Positions 9,493 through 19,666 of a stretch of DNA of 64,000 nucleotides are shown one piece after another. A program made the position numbers and the translations under genes. Below the pieces are notes generated by a model, which worked only from the letters and a program-made list of their open reading frames with translations, was not told the origin of the DNA and searched no databases. The stretch covers positions 3,872,501 to 3,936,500 of the forward strand of contig NZ_CP067102.1 of NCBI RefSeq assembly GCF_016616885.1. Direction: 5' to 3'. Origin of the DNA: Bradyrhizobium diazoefficiens. Lineage in GTDB: Bacteria; Pseudomonadota; Alphaproteobacteria; Rhizobiales; Xanthobacteraceae. Position 1 is the first letter of the stretch. Each line of letters opens with the position of its first letter.

Positions 9493-10283
9493 GCCTGCCA
9501 ACCGAAAGCCTCCTGATGGATTCCCTCAATCCCGATCATCCGCCGCTGATCGTTAGGCCTGCGCCGTTGCTGCGCGTCTGGAAGTTCTGGGGCACGGCGC
9601 TGTGGGGCCTGCTCGTCTTCGTCGCGATGTTCGTCGGCCAGGTCGGGGCGATCCTGCTGCTGGTGGCGATGCGCGGGCTGCCGCTCGACATGGCCTCGAT
9701 CCAGTCTGTCGGCCGCGAGCCGCAGGCGCTGGCGCTGTCGGTCATCATGGGCCTACCCGCGACGCTCGCGGCGGTGTGGTTCGCCATCCGCATCAAGAAG
9801 GCCTCCTTCGTCGATTACCTCGCGTTGCGCTGGCCGACCTGGAGGCAATTTTTACTCGGCGCCGCCGGGCTTATCGTGACCGTGATGGCCTGGGAGGTGG
9901 TGTCGCGATCCCTCGGGCGCGAGGCCACGCCGGGCTTCATGACCGATCTCTTGAAATCCGGCCGCGACAAAGGCGCAGCGTTGCTCCTCCTGTTCGCCTT
10001 CAGCGTGGCGGCGCCGATGTCGGAAGAGGTGCTCGCGCGCGGCTTCCTCCTCCGCGGCTGGTCGGCGAGCTTCCTGCGCGTGCCCGGCGCCATCATCCTG
10101 TCGTCCCTGGTGTGGACGGCGGTGCATCTGCAATACGATTTGTACTTCCTCGCCGAGGTCTTCTCCATCGGCCTCTGGTTCGGCTACATGCGCCACCGCG
10201 CCAACTCGCTCTGGCTCACCATCGTGCTGCATGCGCTGAACAACATGACCGCGGTGGTGCTGACGATGTGGCTGGGTGGCTAG
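9489..10283 (+). CDS. CPBP family intramembrane metalloprotease
   Basis: Polytopic membrane protein of 264 aa with the CPBP (Rce1-like) motifs: Glu179-Glu180 and Arg184 in MSEEVLARGF, His213 in WTAVHLQ, and His248/Asn251 in VLHALNNMT. These proteases cut within the membrane; bacterial members act on small peptides or prenylated-like targets, and most are uncharacterised. The likely start is the GTG at 9489, overlapping the upstream stop as GTGA; an ATG ten codons downstream is the alternative. Being coupled to an AidB-like gene is unusual, and the sequence shows no functional link. Confidence 0.85.
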   Translation: MSLPTESLLMDSLNPDHPPLIVRPAPLLRVWKFWGTALWGLLVFVAMFVGQVGAILLLVAMRGLPLDMASIQSVGREPQALALSVIMGLPATLAAVWFAIRIKKASFVDYLALRWPTWRQFLLGAAGLIVTVMAWEVVSRSLGREATPGFMTDLLKSGRDKGAALLLLFAFSVAAPMSEEVLARGFLLRGWSASFLRVPGAIILSSLVWTAVHLQYDLYFLAEVFSIGLWFGYMRHRANSLWLTIVLHALNNMTAVVLTMWLGG

Positions 10284-10385
10284 AGCGTTTTCGAGCGAAG
10301 TGGATACCGGTTCGCGTCAAGAAAACGCGTCAAAACAAGAATCTAGAGCCCCGTTCCGATTCCATCGGAACGGAAATGGCTCTAG
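10282..10385. repeat. Dispersed rhizobial repeat with hairpin between convergent genes
   Basis: The block starts AGAGCGTTTTCGAGCG, and I recognise this as a common intergenic repeat in Bradyrhizobium and relatives. Its 3' part is a stem: CCGTTCCGAT at 10351-10360, loop TCC, ATCGGAACGG at 10364-10373, inside outer arms TAGAGCC (10344-10350) and GGCTCTA (10379-10385). It fills the gap between two converging genes, so it may act as a terminator in both directions. Confidence 0.75.
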
Positions 10386-10388
10386 GCC

Positions 10389-11312
10389 TCAGGCCACCAG
10401 CGCGATTGCGATCGGCATCGTGATCGCCGCCAAAATCGTCTGCAGCGTGATGATCTGCGCCAGCAGGGGCGCATCACCGCCCATCTGGCGGGCCAGCACA
10501 TAGGCGCTCGGCGAGGTCGGCACTGCCGCGCAGATCGCGACGATCGCAAGGTTGGTACCTGACAGGCCAAACCAGACCGCGAGCGCCAGCGCGAGCACGG
10601 GCATTAGCGCCAGCTTGAACGCCACGCCGATCGTCGCGCCCATGCTCGGGCGGAGCAGGCCCTTCAGCTGGAGGCCGGCACCGGTGACGAGCAGGCCGAT
10701 GGCGAGCGAGGAGCGGCCGAGCGCATCGGCAACCTCATGCCAGATCTTTGGCAGGGGCAGATGAATGACATTGATGAAGAGGCCGATCGCACAGGCCCAG
10801 ATCAGGGGATTACGGATCACCGTCATGACGATCGCGCGCGCCGACTGCTTCTCGGGTGACGCGTAGTGCGCGAGCACGGCAACGCTGAACACGTTGACCA
10901 GCGGAATGATCGCGACCATGGCGACCGAGGCCAGGGCCAGGCCGACATCGCCATACAGATTGGCGGAGACGGAGAGCGCCACATAGGTCTGCCAGCGCGT
11001 CGCGCCCTGGAAGATCGAGGTGAAGGCGGGGCCGTCGATGTCGAGGCGCGACAGGGCCGGGCGGAGCGCGAGGCACAGTAGCGACATCGCGAGCGCCGAC
11101 AGCAGCAGCGCACCGCCGACGCCGGCGACCGGCACTTTTGTGAGATCGGCCTTCACCAGGGTCTGGATCAAGAGCATCGGAAACAGCACGAAATAGGTCA
11201 GCCGCTCCAGCCCGTGCCATTGCGTGTCGAGCCGCATCAGGCTGTGGCGGAGCACCACGCCGAGCACGATGAGGATGAAGACCGGCAGCAGCGCCGCGAT
11301 CACGACCGCCAT
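10389..11312 (-). CDS. AEC family transporter (auxin efflux carrier-like)
   Basis: A hydrophobic 307-residue protein with about ten membrane segments split into two inverted halves, typical of the AEC/MdcF family of permeases. The N-terminus ALLPVFILIVLGVVLRH and the C-terminal run AAVPTSPSAYVLARQMGGD, a conserved crossover segment, support the family. Members move organic acids such as malonate or malate; the auxin name comes from plant homologues and does not imply auxin transport here. It is 3 nt downstream of ruvX on the same strand, so the two are probably cotranscribed, though no functional link is evident. Confidence 0.85.
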   Translation of the reverse strand: MAVVIAALLPVFILIVLGVVLRHSLMRLDTQWHGLERLTYFVLFPMLLIQTLVKADLTKVPVAGVGGALLLSALAMSLLCLALRPALSRLDIDGPAFTSIFQGATRWQTYVALSVSANLYGDVGLALASVAMVAIIPLVNVFSVAVLAHYASPEKQSARAIVMTVIRNPLIWACAIGLFINVIHLPLPKIWHEVADALGRSSLAIGLLVTGAGLQLKGLLRPSMGATIGVAFKLALMPVLALALAVWFGLSGTNLAIVAICAAVPTSPSAYVLARQMGGDAPLLAQIITLQTILAAITMPIAIALVA

Positions 11313-11315
11313 GGA

Positions 11316-11807
11316 TCAGCTATTCCCCGCTGCCGTGCGCAGATTGGCGAGCCGGTCGAGCGCACCCTGCAGGATGAAGATCGCGGCGTGCTCGTCGATC
11401 ACCTCGGCGCGCTTGGCGCGGCTGACATCCATGCCGATCAGCTCGCGCTCGACCGCTGCGGTCGAGAGGCGCTCGTCCCACAGGCCTATGGGGAGCGTGG
11501 TCAGGTTGGCGAGATTGCGGGCAAAGGCGCGGGTCGACTGGGCGCGCGGGCCCTCGCTGCCGTCCATGTTGATGGGCAGGCCGAGCACGAAGCCGACGAC
11601 CTTGCGCTCAGTGGCGATGGCGAGCAGCCGCGCCGCGTCCTGCTTGAACGCCTTGCGCTGGATCGTCTCGACACCGGTCGCAAGCCGGCGGTCCGGATTG
11701 GACACGGCAACGCCGATGGTTTTGGTGCCGAGGTCAAGCCCGATCAACCCGCCGCGTTCGGGCCAGTGGGTTGCAGCATCGATCAGGGGCAGGATAAGAG
11801 CCGGCAT
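11316..11807 (-). CDS. ruvX: Putative pre-16S rRNA nuclease / Holliday junction resolvase YqgF (RuvX)
   Basis: RNase H-fold protein of the YqgF family, essential in E. coli for maturing the 5' end of 16S rRNA and proposed as a resolvase. Seen here: the first strand GLDLGTKTIGVAVSNPD with the catalytic Asp, VVGFVLGLPINMDGSEGP, and the C-terminal DERLST and DEHAAIFILQ, giving the remaining acidic residues. I choose the ATG at 11807 (163 aa), because a longer form from 11870 would run into the divergent small gene at 11855. Confidence 0.93.
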   Translation of the reverse strand: MPALILPLIDAATHWPERGGLIGLDLGTKTIGVAVSNPDRRLATGVETIQRKAFKQDAARLLAIATERKVVGFVLGLPINMDGSEGPRAQSTRAFARNLANLTTLPIGLWDERLSTAAVERELIGMDVSRAKRAEVIDEHAAIFILQGALDRLANLRTAAGNS

Positions 11808-11854
11808 GGCACTAGCGCATATCATGCGTCGCGCCGCGGAGTGAACCCTGAACG

Positions 11855-12070
11855 ATGGATGCACTGACACTATTCGGCCTGTTTGCCGTGACGGCGATGC
11901 TGGTCTGCTATGCCCTCGAAGACCGCAGCCACTGGTTCGTGCTGCTGTTCGCCGCCTCCTGTGCGCTCGGCTCGGCTTACGGCTTCCTGCAGGGGGCTTG
12001 GCCGTTCGGTCTGGTCGAGGCGATCTGGGCGTTCGTTGCGCTGCGGCGGTGGTGGATTAGGCCGCGATGA
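11855..12070 (+). CDS. Small conserved membrane protein (71 aa)
   Basis: The product has two hydrophobic helices, roughly residues 4-20 and 26-45, and a positively charged C-terminal end rich in Trp and Arg (RRWWIRPR), which suggests a bitopic inner-membrane protein with a cytoplasmic tail. I recognise similar short proteins beside ruvX in Bradyrhizobium, but no function is known to me. It is divergent from ruvX by 47 nt and its 3' end overlaps the end of the convergent LysR gene by 14 nt. Confidence 0.7.
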   Translation: MDALTLFGLFAVTAMLVCYALEDRSHWFVLLFAASCALGSAYGFLQGAWPFGLVEAIWAFVALRRWWIRPR

Positions 12071-12947
12071 TTTCCTCCTCCCTCGTCAGGCAGGACAGGA
12101 AGCCTTGAAGCGCACTGTATTGATGGCCGGCGCGGCGTTGGATGAACAGCGTTTCGACGCGGCCATGCGACGGGCTCAGCGCGTGCATCGTCACGCTGCC
12201 GGTCATCGCGCTGCGCTCGACCACCGCGCGCGGCAACAGCGTCACGCCCATGTCGGCGGCGACGCAGCCGATCATGCCGTCGAGCGTGCCGAGCTCGAAG
12301 CGCACTGCGGAGGGCCAGCCGAATTCCACAAATATCTGTTCGAGCCGCTGGCGGTAGGTGCAGCCGGTGCGAAACACCAGCGCGGTCGGGCCCGATTCCG
12401 GCGTGCCGGCGCGCAGCTCGGCGAGCGAGGACCAGCGCAGCGCGCTGACCAGCACCAGTTCTTCGCGGAACGCGCTTGTTACGGTGAGGTCAGCATGCGC
12501 GATGGGACCAGCGACGAAAGCGCCGTCCAGCGTGCCTTCGAGCACACCGGCGACGAGATCGGCGGTCGGCGACGTGCGCAGGCTCAGGCGCACGGCCGGG
12601 AAGCGGCGGTGGAAATCGGCGAGCAGCGGCGGCAGTCGCACCGCAGCCGTTGTCTCCATCGAGCCGATCGAAAGCGGCCCCTTCGGCTCGCCATCGTCGC
12701 GCGCCGCGAGCACGGCCTCGCGCGACAACGCCGTCATTCGTTGCGCGTAGGGGAGGAGGCGCTTGCCTGCGCCGGTCAGCGCCATGCCGCGGCTATGGCG
12801 CTCAAACAGCGGCGTGCCAATCTCGGCCTCCAAGGCCTTGATGCGCTGGGTGACGTTGGATTGCACCGTGTTGAGCTCTTCGGCGGCGCGGGTGATGCCG
12901 CCGGTGCGGGCGACCGCGGCAAAGGTCTGGATGTCACTTAGTTCCAT
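12057..12947 (-). CDS. LysR family transcriptional regulator
   Basis: Protein of 296 aa from the ATG at 12947. Residues 1-60 form the winged helix-turn-helix (MELSDIQTFAAVARTGGITRAAEELN) and residues 90-290 the effector-binding domain. LysR proteins usually control a divergently transcribed neighbour and themselves. Here the divergent neighbours are two nitronate monooxygenase genes, so the regulator probably responds to a nitronate, nitroalkane or related oxidised compound (inference). The shared promoter region carries an ATTC-N9-GAAT dyad. Confidence 0.9.
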   Translation of the reverse strand: MELSDIQTFAAVARTGGITRAAEELNTVQSNVTQRIKALEAEIGTPLFERHSRGMALTGAGKRLLPYAQRMTALSREAVLAARDDGEPKGPLSIGSMETTAAVRLPPLLADFHRRFPAVRLSLRTSPTADLVAGVLEGTLDGAFVAGPIAHADLTVTSAFREELVLVSALRWSSLAELRAGTPESGPTALVFRTGCTYRQRLEQIFVEFGWPSAVRFELGTLDGMIGCVAADMGVTLLPRAVVERSAMTGSVTMHALSPSHGRVETLFIQRRAGHQYSALQGFLSCLTREEEIIAA

Positions 12948-12985
12948 GGCATCGTTTCGCTTTTGTGATGGCAGCGTTTGCAACA

Positions 12986-13002
12986 ATTCATTTTTCGAGA
13001 AT
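12986..13002. promoter_or_regulatory. Candidate LysR-type operator
   Basis: ATTC at 12986-12989 and GAAT at 12999-13002 form a 17-nt dyad containing a T-N11-A core, the general form of LysR boxes. It lies in the short AT-rich gap between the divergent lysR gene and the first nitronate monooxygenase. The call rests on pattern and position only. Confidence 0.35.
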
Positions 13003-13042
13003 GCTAATTCCGCCTAGTGTTCCTGTCCAGAGTGGAGAACCT

Positions 13043-14020
13043 ATGCCGATCGTCACGCCGCTGACGGAGCTTCTCGGGATCAGGCATCCGGTCCTGTCAG
13101 CGCCCATGGACACGATCGCGGGCAGCCGGCTGACCCGCGCAGTCAGCGAAGCTGGCGGCTTCGGGATCCTCGGTGGTGGCTACGGCGACCGCGTCCGACT
13201 TCAGGCTGAGGCTGCCGAGCTGAAAGGCTTTGCACCGTTCGGCATCGGCTTCATCACCTGGAGCCTGGCAAAACAACCCGAGCTTCTCGACATCGCGCTC
13301 GCCGCGCGACCACAGGCCATCATGCTGTCGTTCGGAGATCCCGCGCCGTTCGCGCCGCAGATCAAGGCAAGCGGTGCGCGATTGATCTGCCAGGTCCAGA
13401 GCGAGGACATGGCGAAACAGGCGCTCGATGCCGGTGCGGAGATTTTGGTCGCGCAGGGGACGGAGGCGGGCGGCCACGGCGCGTCGCGCACCACGGTCGA
13501 TATCGTGCCTGCGATCGTCGATCTCGCAGCCGGGCGCGTGCCTGTCGTCGCGGCCGGCGGGATCGCCGATGGTCGCGGTCTGGCGGCAATGATGATGCTC
13601 GGTGCATCCGGCGTGCTGGTCGGCACGCGCTTCTGTGCAAGCGTGGAGGCCAATGGCGCTGCCGAGGCCAAGGAGCGCATTCGCACAGCCGACGGCAATG
13701 GCACCGTGCGCGGCGTCATTCCCGACTGGTCGCGGAAGCTGTTCTGGCCGGCGCCGTTCACCGCACGCACGCTGGTCAACGACCATATCAAGAGCTGGAC
13801 CGGCCGTGAGATCGAGCTGATGCAGCGCGCGGACGAAGTCGCCGAGGAGTACGCCGCGGCGAAAATGGCGGGCGATTTCGAAGTCGCGGCCGTGTTTGCG
13901 GGAGAAGCAGCCGGCCTGATCCATGATATTCCACCGGCGGCCGAGATCGTCGAACGGATTGCGACTGAGGCCGAGCAACTTCTTGCCGGCCGGCGCAATT
14001 CCATCGCATCGCTCGCCTGA
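13043..14020 (+). CDS. Nitronate monooxygenase (first of a tandem pair)
   Basis: FMN-dependent TIM-barrel protein of 325 aa that oxidises alkyl nitronates to aldehydes or ketones plus nitrite. Motifs: GIRHPVLSAPMDTIAG near the N-terminus, VAQGTEAGGHGASR (flavin/phosphate contact) and VAAGGIADGRGLAAM followed by GASGVLVGTRF. The ATG at 13043 is preceded by a GGAG 8 nt upstream; the longer frame from 12965 would read through the promoter region. The same fold includes enoyl-ACP reductase FabK, which is less likely here. It is followed after 17 nt by a paralogue. Confidence 0.88.
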   Translation: MPIVTPLTELLGIRHPVLSAPMDTIAGSRLTRAVSEAGGFGILGGGYGDRVRLQAEAAELKGFAPFGIGFITWSLAKQPELLDIALAARPQAIMLSFGDPAPFAPQIKASGARLICQVQSEDMAKQALDAGAEILVAQGTEAGGHGASRTTVDIVPAIVDLAAGRVPVVAAGGIADGRGLAAMMMLGASGVLVGTRFCASVEANGAAEAKERIRTADGNGTVRGVIPDWSRKLFWPAPFTARTLVNDHIKSWTGREIELMQRADEVAEEYAAAKMAGDFEVAAVFAGEAAGLIHDIPPAAEIVERIATEAEQLLAGRRNSIASLA

Positions 14021-14037
14021 ACCAAGAGAGACACACC

Positions 14038-15493
<1,456 letters not shown>

Positions 15494-15511
15494 TCCTTAG
15501 GACGTGGTCCG

Positions 15512-15724
15512 ATGTGCCTGCTATGCGACGATGAGAAGGCCTATCAGGCCTATATGAACTATCTCGACAAGATGGACCGGCAGGGCAAGGCTGCCGATCC
15601 CAACGTCGCCGTCAATGCCGTGCTCGACGAGCTCGAGGCCGCCGCGAATGCGGCCGCCAAAAAAGACGACCCGGCCAACGACAAGACCCTGTCTCCTTTC
15701 TTCTGCAGCCCGATCAATAAATGA
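15512..15724 (+). CDS. Small protein of unknown function between gatC and gatA (70 aa)
   Basis: A short acidic, alanine-rich, mostly helical protein. It begins [20 protein letters not shown], with a Cys-x2-Cys pair, continues with a long Ala/Asp/Glu helix, and ends in FFCSPINK with a third Cys. Its TGA overlaps the ATG of gatA (ATGA), and gatC ends 18 nt before it, so it is translated within the gat operon. I do not recognise a Pfam family. The three cysteines could bind a metal, but nothing proves that. Being locked between two subunit genes is the best reason to call it real. Confidence 0.75.
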   Translation: MCLLCDDEKAYQAYMNYLDKMDRQGKAADPNVAVNAVLDELEAAANAAAKKDDPANDKTLSPFFCSPINK

Positions 15725-17196
15725 CCGATTTGACATCGCTGACGCTCGCCGAGGCCCGCAAGGGTCTCGCGGCCAAGACTTTCACGTCACTCGAGCTGAC
15801 CGACGCGCATCTTTCCGCGATCGAAGCCGCGCGCGTGCTCAATGCCTTCGTCATGGAGACGCCCGATCGCGCGCGTGACATGGCGAAGGCCGTGGACGAG
15901 AAGATCGCCAAGGGCGATGCCGGTCCGCTCGCCGGCATCCCGCTCGGCATCAAGGACTTGTTCGCGACCAAGGGCGTTCGCACCACGGCGTGCTCGAAGA
16001 TCCTCGGCAATTTCGTGCCGACCTATGAGTCCACCATCACCTCGCAGCTCTGGCGTGATGGCGCGGTGATGCTCGGCAAGCTCAACAATGACGAGTTCGC
16101 GATGGGCTCGGCGAACGAGACCTCGTGCTTCGGTCCCGTCGGCAATCCCTGGCGGCGTGAGGGAAGCAACACGACACTGGTGCCGGGCGGCTCGTCCGGT
16201 GGCTCGGCCTCGGCGGTGGCGGCGCTGCTCTGCATGGGCGCGACTGCGACCGACACCGGCGGCTCGATCCGCCAGCCGGCCGCGTTCACCGCGACCGTCG
16301 GCATCAAGCCGACCTATGGCCGCTGCTCGCGCTGGGGCATCGTCGCCTTTGCCTCGTCGCTCGACCAGGCCGGACCAATCGCGCGCAGCACGCGCGATGC
16401 CGCGATGCTGCTGCGCTCGATGGCCGGGCACGATCCGAAGGACACGACCTCGGTCGACATCCCCGTGCCGGATTACGAGGCCGCGATCGGCAAGTCCGTG
16501 AAGGGCATGAAGATCGGCATTCCCAAGGAGTATCGTCTCGACGGCATGCCGGCCGAGATCGAGAAACTCTGGAGCGAGGGCGCGGCGTGGTTGAAAGCGG
16601 CCGGTGCCGAGCTCGTCGAGGTGTCGCTGCCGCACACCAAATACGCGCTGCCAGCCTATTACATCGTGGCGCCGGCGGAAGCCTCCTCCAACCTCGCGCG
16701 CTACGACGGCGTCCGCTATGGCCTGCGCGAGCAGGGCAGGAACATCATCGAGCAGTACGAGAACACCCGCGCCGAAGGATTTGGCGCCGAGGTGCGCCGC
16801 CGCGTCATGATCGGCACCTACGTGCTCTCGGCCGGCTATTACGACGCCTATTACCTGCGCGCCCAGAAGGTGCGCACGCTGATCAAGAAGGACTTTGAGG
16901 ATTGCTTCGCCAAGGGCGTCAACGCGATCCTGACCCCGGCGACGCCGTCGGCTGCCTTCGGCATCGGCGAGAAGGGCGGCGCCGACCCCGTCGAGATGTA
17001 TCTCAACGACATCTTCACGGTGACCGTGAACATGGCGGGCCTGCCGGGCATCGCGGTGCCCGCCGGCAAGGACCGCCAAGGCCTCCCGCTCGGCCTGCAG
17101 CTGATCGGCCGTCCCTTCGAGGAGGAGACGCTGTTCTCGCTCGGCGAGGTGATCGAACAGGCCGCCGGCCGCTTCACGCCCGCGAGGTGGTGGTGA
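15721..17196 (+). CDS. gatA: Asp-tRNA(Asn)/Glu-tRNA(Gln) amidotransferase subunit GatA
   Basis: GatA hydrolyses glutamine to supply ammonia for tRNA-dependent amidation. The 491-residue protein has the amidase triad Lys78 (GIKDLF), cis-Ser158 ([15 protein letters not shown]) and nucleophile Ser182 ([12 protein letters not shown]), plus the GatA-specific [20 protein letters not shown] region that lines the ammonia channel. Length and motifs are normal. The start overlaps the upstream small gene (ATGA) and the stop overlaps the downstream small gene (GTGA). The organism thus makes Gln-tRNA and probably Asn-tRNA by the indirect route. Confidence 0.97.
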   Translation: MTDLTSLTLAEARKGLAAKTFTSLELTDAHLSAIEAARVLNAFVMETPDRARDMAKAVDEKIAKGDAGPLAGIPLGIKDLFATKGVRTTACSKILGNFVPTYESTITSQLWRDGAVMLGKLNNDEFAMGSANETSCFGPVGNPWRREGSNTTLVPGGSSGGSASAVAALLCMGATATDTGGSIRQPAAFTATVGIKPTYGRCSRWGIVAFASSLDQAGPIARSTRDAAMLLRSMAGHDPKDTTSVDIPVPDYEAAIGKSVKGMKIGIPKEYRLDGMPAEIEKLWSEGAAWLKAAGAELVEVSLPHTKYALPAYYIVAPAEASSNLARYDGVRYGLREQGRNIIEQYENTRAEGFGAEVRRRVMIGTYVLSAGYYDAYYLRAQKVRTLIKKDFEDCFAKGVNAILTPATPSAAFGIGEKGGADPVEMYLNDIFTVTVNMAGLPGIAVPAGKDRQGLPLGLQLIGRPFEEETLFSLGEVIEQAAGRFTPARWW

Positions 17197-17489
17197 ATGT
17201 CGCTGATTTCATCGCGAGCCTCGACGGCGCGGCGCCCGCGCCGGACCTGACCGCGCCGCTTGCCGGTCTCTGGTGGGCCGCGAAAGGCGACTGGGACCAG
17301 GCGCACAGGATCGTCCAGGACGACCAGGGCCGCGACGCCGCTTGGGTGCACGCCTATCTGCATCGCGTCGAAGGCGATCTCGGCAATGCCGGCTATTGGT
17401 ATCGCCAGGCCGGCCAGCCCGCGGCAAAGGATTCATTGGAAGCGGAGTGGGAGCGGATCGCTACCACGCTGCTCGGGAGCAGGACATGA
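17193..17489 (+). CDS. Small conserved protein between gatA and gatB (98 aa)
   Basis: The GTG at 17193 overlaps the gatA stop (GTGA), and its own TGA overlaps the gatB ATG (ATGA), so the gene is fused tightly into the operon. The product holds [19 protein letters not shown] and, further on, [20 protein letters not shown]. This resembles a pair of SEL1/TPR-like helical repeats: 'W..GDWDxAH' followed by 'EGDxxNAxYWYRxA'. I recall proteins with this core as conserved hypotheticals in many Proteobacteria, and no function is known to me. A structural or chaperone role with GatCAB is an inference from position only. Confidence 0.85.
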   Translation: MNVADFIASLDGAAPAPDLTAPLAGLWWAAKGDWDQAHRIVQDDQGRDAAWVHAYLHRVEGDLGNAGYWYRQAGQPAAKDSLEAEWERIATTLLGSRT

Positions 17490-18964
17490 GCACGGCCACG
17501 CACAAGCTTCTCAAGGGCGCCACCGGTGATTGGGAGATGGTCATCGGTATGGAAATCCATGCCCAGGTGACGTCGAACTCGAAACTGTTCTCGGGCGCGT
17601 CGACCACGTTCGGTGGCGAGCCGAACAGCCACGTGTCGCTGGTCGATGCCGCAATGCCGGGCATGCTGCCCGTTATCAACGAGGAATGCGTCAGGCAGGC
17701 TGTCCGGACCGGGCTCGGCCTCAACGCAAAGATCAATCTGCGTTCGGTGTTCGATCGCAAGAACTATTTCTATCCGGACTCGCCGCAGGGCTATCAGATC
17801 AGCCAATACAAGTCGCCGGTCGTGGGCGAGGGCGAGGTGCTGGTCGAACTCGACGGCGGCCGCAGCGTCACCATCGGCATCGAGCGGCTGCATCTGGAGC
17901 AGGATGCCGGTAAGCTAATGCACGACCAGTCGCCGACCATGTCCTATGTCGACCTCAACCGCTGCGGCGTGGCGCTGATGGAGATCGTCTCAAAGCCTGA
18001 TATCCGCGATGCCGAGCAGGCCAAGGCCTATGTGACCAAGCTGCGCTCGATCCTGCGCTATCTCGGCACCTGCGACGGCGACATGGAGAAGGGAAGCTTG
18101 CGCGCCGACGTCAACGTCTCCGTGCGCAAGCCGGGCGCGCCGCTCGGCACCCGCTGCGAGATCAAGAACATGAACTCGATCAACTTCATCGGCCAGGCGA
18201 TCGAGTACGAAGCGCGCCGCCAGATCGAAATCCTCGAGAATGGTGGCCAGATCGATCAGGAGACGCGGCTCTACGACCCCAACAAGGGCGAGACGCGCTC
18301 GATGCGCTCGAAGGAAGAGGCGCATGACTACCGCTACTTCCCTGATCCGGATTTGCTGCCGCTGGAGTTCTCGCAAAGCTTCGTCGACGCGCTGAAGGCT
18401 GAGCTCCCCGAGCTGCCGGACCAGAAGAAGACGCGCTTTGTCGCCGACTTCGGCCTGTCGGCCTATGATGCGAGCGTGCTTGTTGCCGAGCGCGAGAGCG
18501 CGGTGTTCTATGAAACGGTGCTCGATAGGCTCGCCAACCGCGCCCGCGACGGCAAGATGGCGGCGAACTGGGTGATCAACGAGCTGTTCGGCCGTCTCAA
18601 CAAGGAAGGCCGGGATATTGCGGGCTCGCCGGTGTCATCTGAGCAGCTCGCTGCGATCATCGACCTGATCGGCGAGGGCACGATCTCCGGCAAGATCGCC
18701 AAGGATCTGTTCGAGATCGTCTGGCAGGAGGGCGGCGACCCTCGTGCGCTGGTCGAAAGCCGCGGCATGAAGCAGGTCACGGATCTTTCGGCGATCGAAA
18801 AGGTTGTCGACGACATCATCGCGGCCAATCCCGACAAGGCCGCGCAGGTGAAGGACAAGCCGCAGTCGCTCGGATGGTTCGTCGGCCAGGTGATGAAGTC
18901 ATCCGGCGGCAAGGCGAACCCGCAGAGCGTCAACGACCTGCTCAAGTCCAAGCTCGGCATCTGA
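17486..18964 (+). CDS. gatB: Asp-tRNA(Asn)/Glu-tRNA(Gln) amidotransferase subunit GatB
   Basis: GatB activates the tRNA-bound glutamate or aspartate by phosphorylation and completes the amide transfer. The 492-residue product starts [20 protein letters not shown] and contains [20 protein letters not shown], the metal-binding and active-site region, then [14 protein letters not shown] and a C-terminal YqeY-like helical tail with [15 protein letters not shown]. The in-frame region before 17486 belongs to the preceding small gene and is not part of GatB. Start/stop overlap with that gene indicates coupling. It is the last gene of the operon, followed by a hairpin at 18981-19005. Confidence 0.97.
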   Translation: MSTATHKLLKGATGDWEMVIGMEIHAQVTSNSKLFSGASTTFGGEPNSHVSLVDAAMPGMLPVINEECVRQAVRTGLGLNAKINLRSVFDRKNYFYPDSPQGYQISQYKSPVVGEGEVLVELDGGRSVTIGIERLHLEQDAGKLMHDQSPTMSYVDLNRCGVALMEIVSKPDIRDAEQAKAYVTKLRSILRYLGTCDGDMEKGSLRADVNVSVRKPGAPLGTRCEIKNMNSINFIGQAIEYEARRQIEILENGGQIDQETRLYDPNKGETRSMRSKEEAHDYRYFPDPDLLPLEFSQSFVDALKAELPELPDQKKTRFVADFGLSAYDASVLVAERESAVFYETVLDRLANRARDGKMAANWVINELFGRLNKEGRDIAGSPVSSEQLAAIIDLIGEGTISGKIAKDLFEIVWQEGGDPRALVESRGMKQVTDLSAIEKVVDDIIAANPDKAAQVKDKPQSLGWFVGQVMKSSGGKANPQSVNDLLKSKLGI

Positions 18965-18980
18965 CGTCACGCGTTCGGAC

Positions 18981-19005
18981 GAGACGGTGAGACGCTCGCC
19001 GTCTC
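18981..19005 (+). terminator. Possible terminator of the gat operon
   Basis: GAGACGGTGAG at 18981-18991 pairs with CTCGCCGTCTC at 18995-19005 (11 pairs, one G-U), loop ACG, 16 nt after the gatB stop. There is no T-run after it, so termination by this hairpin alone is uncertain. Confidence 0.5.
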
Positions 19006-19529
19006 CTCGCGCGGCGTCGAGACGGGACGCGCGCACGCATCGCAGACAGTAGACTTCATCCCGCTGAGGTCACGATGCAGATGCGAATCGCGGTGGCGCG
19101 ATTCGCGCAAAACCGCGACTTGCACACGCCCTGACGAGCGCTTCCGCCGTTAAGCATGAAAATAATTTCGTTGCCAAAATTCGCGACTCAGAGTCCGCGA
19201 CTCGCCTCCACGACGTCATCGCGCGCCTTGCGGCGCGCGTCATCGCACTGATCGCGCGTGATGTACGCGCGCAGAAAAATACTTGCTGCATAGGGTATTC
19301 TTGCAATCGCCGCTGTTGTCGAGATCAATGCTGCGAGAAGCATTTGCAATCGCAGACGCGTGTCTCTGCGTGTCGGCAAATCAAGTGCGGCTGGCGCACG
19401 CGCGCTGCGCCGTCAACACTTCCTTAAGTGAGAAGATGTTTTTTTCGTCGTGTTGGTGTATTCGGGGTGAGTGCATTCGATCCCCGAATGCGCGCAGCAA
19501 TTAAGCCATCTCACACATCGGAGGGCAAC
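19006..19529. other. Gene-free stretch with a perfect hairpin
   Basis: No convincing gene is seen here. A perfect 10-bp hairpin lies at 19083-19106 (GCGAATCGCG, loop GTGG, CGCGATTCGC) without a T-tract. Further on there are several CGCGCG-rich imperfect palindromes around 19220-19275. From about 19280 the base composition becomes more AT-rich, as expected for the promoter and leader of the lysine-rich peptide gene at 19530. Confidence 0.5.
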
Positions 19530-19628
19530 ATGGCCAAGAAAGCAAAGAAGGCGAAGAAGGCGAAGAAGGCGAAGAGCGCAGTGAAGAAGACTGCGAAGAA
19601 GACCCGCAAGGTCGCCAAGAAGAAGTAA
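19530..19628 (+). CDS. Lysine/alanine-rich histone H1-like mini-protein (32 aa)
   Basis: The ATG follows a strong GGAGGG ribosome site at 19520-19525. The 32-residue product begins MAKKAKKAKKAKKAKSA and continues KKTAKKTRKVAKKK; about half of its residues are Lys, with the rest mostly Ala and a few Thr, Val, Arg and Ser. Repeated AKK units are also seen in bacterial H1-like proteins (HctA/AlgP-type tails), which bind DNA or RNA through charge. It is far shorter than those proteins and has no other domain. The ribosome site, isolated position and following hairpin at 19644-19666 support a real gene. A nucleic-acid-compacting or ribosome-associated role is an inference. Confidence 0.75.
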   Translation: MAKKAKKAKKAKKAKSAVKKTAKKTRKVAKKK

Positions 19629-19643
19629 CTTCGCTTCTGAAGT

Positions 19644-19666
19644 TGCCGGCTCCTAGAGAGCCGGCA
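19644..19666 (+). terminator. Hairpin after the lysine-rich peptide gene
   Basis: TGCCGGCTC at 19644-19652 pairs perfectly with GAGCCGGCA at 19658-19666, loop CTAGA, 16 nt past the stop. No clear T-tract follows, so it may act as a weak terminator or as a 3' stabilising structure. Confidence 0.55.
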
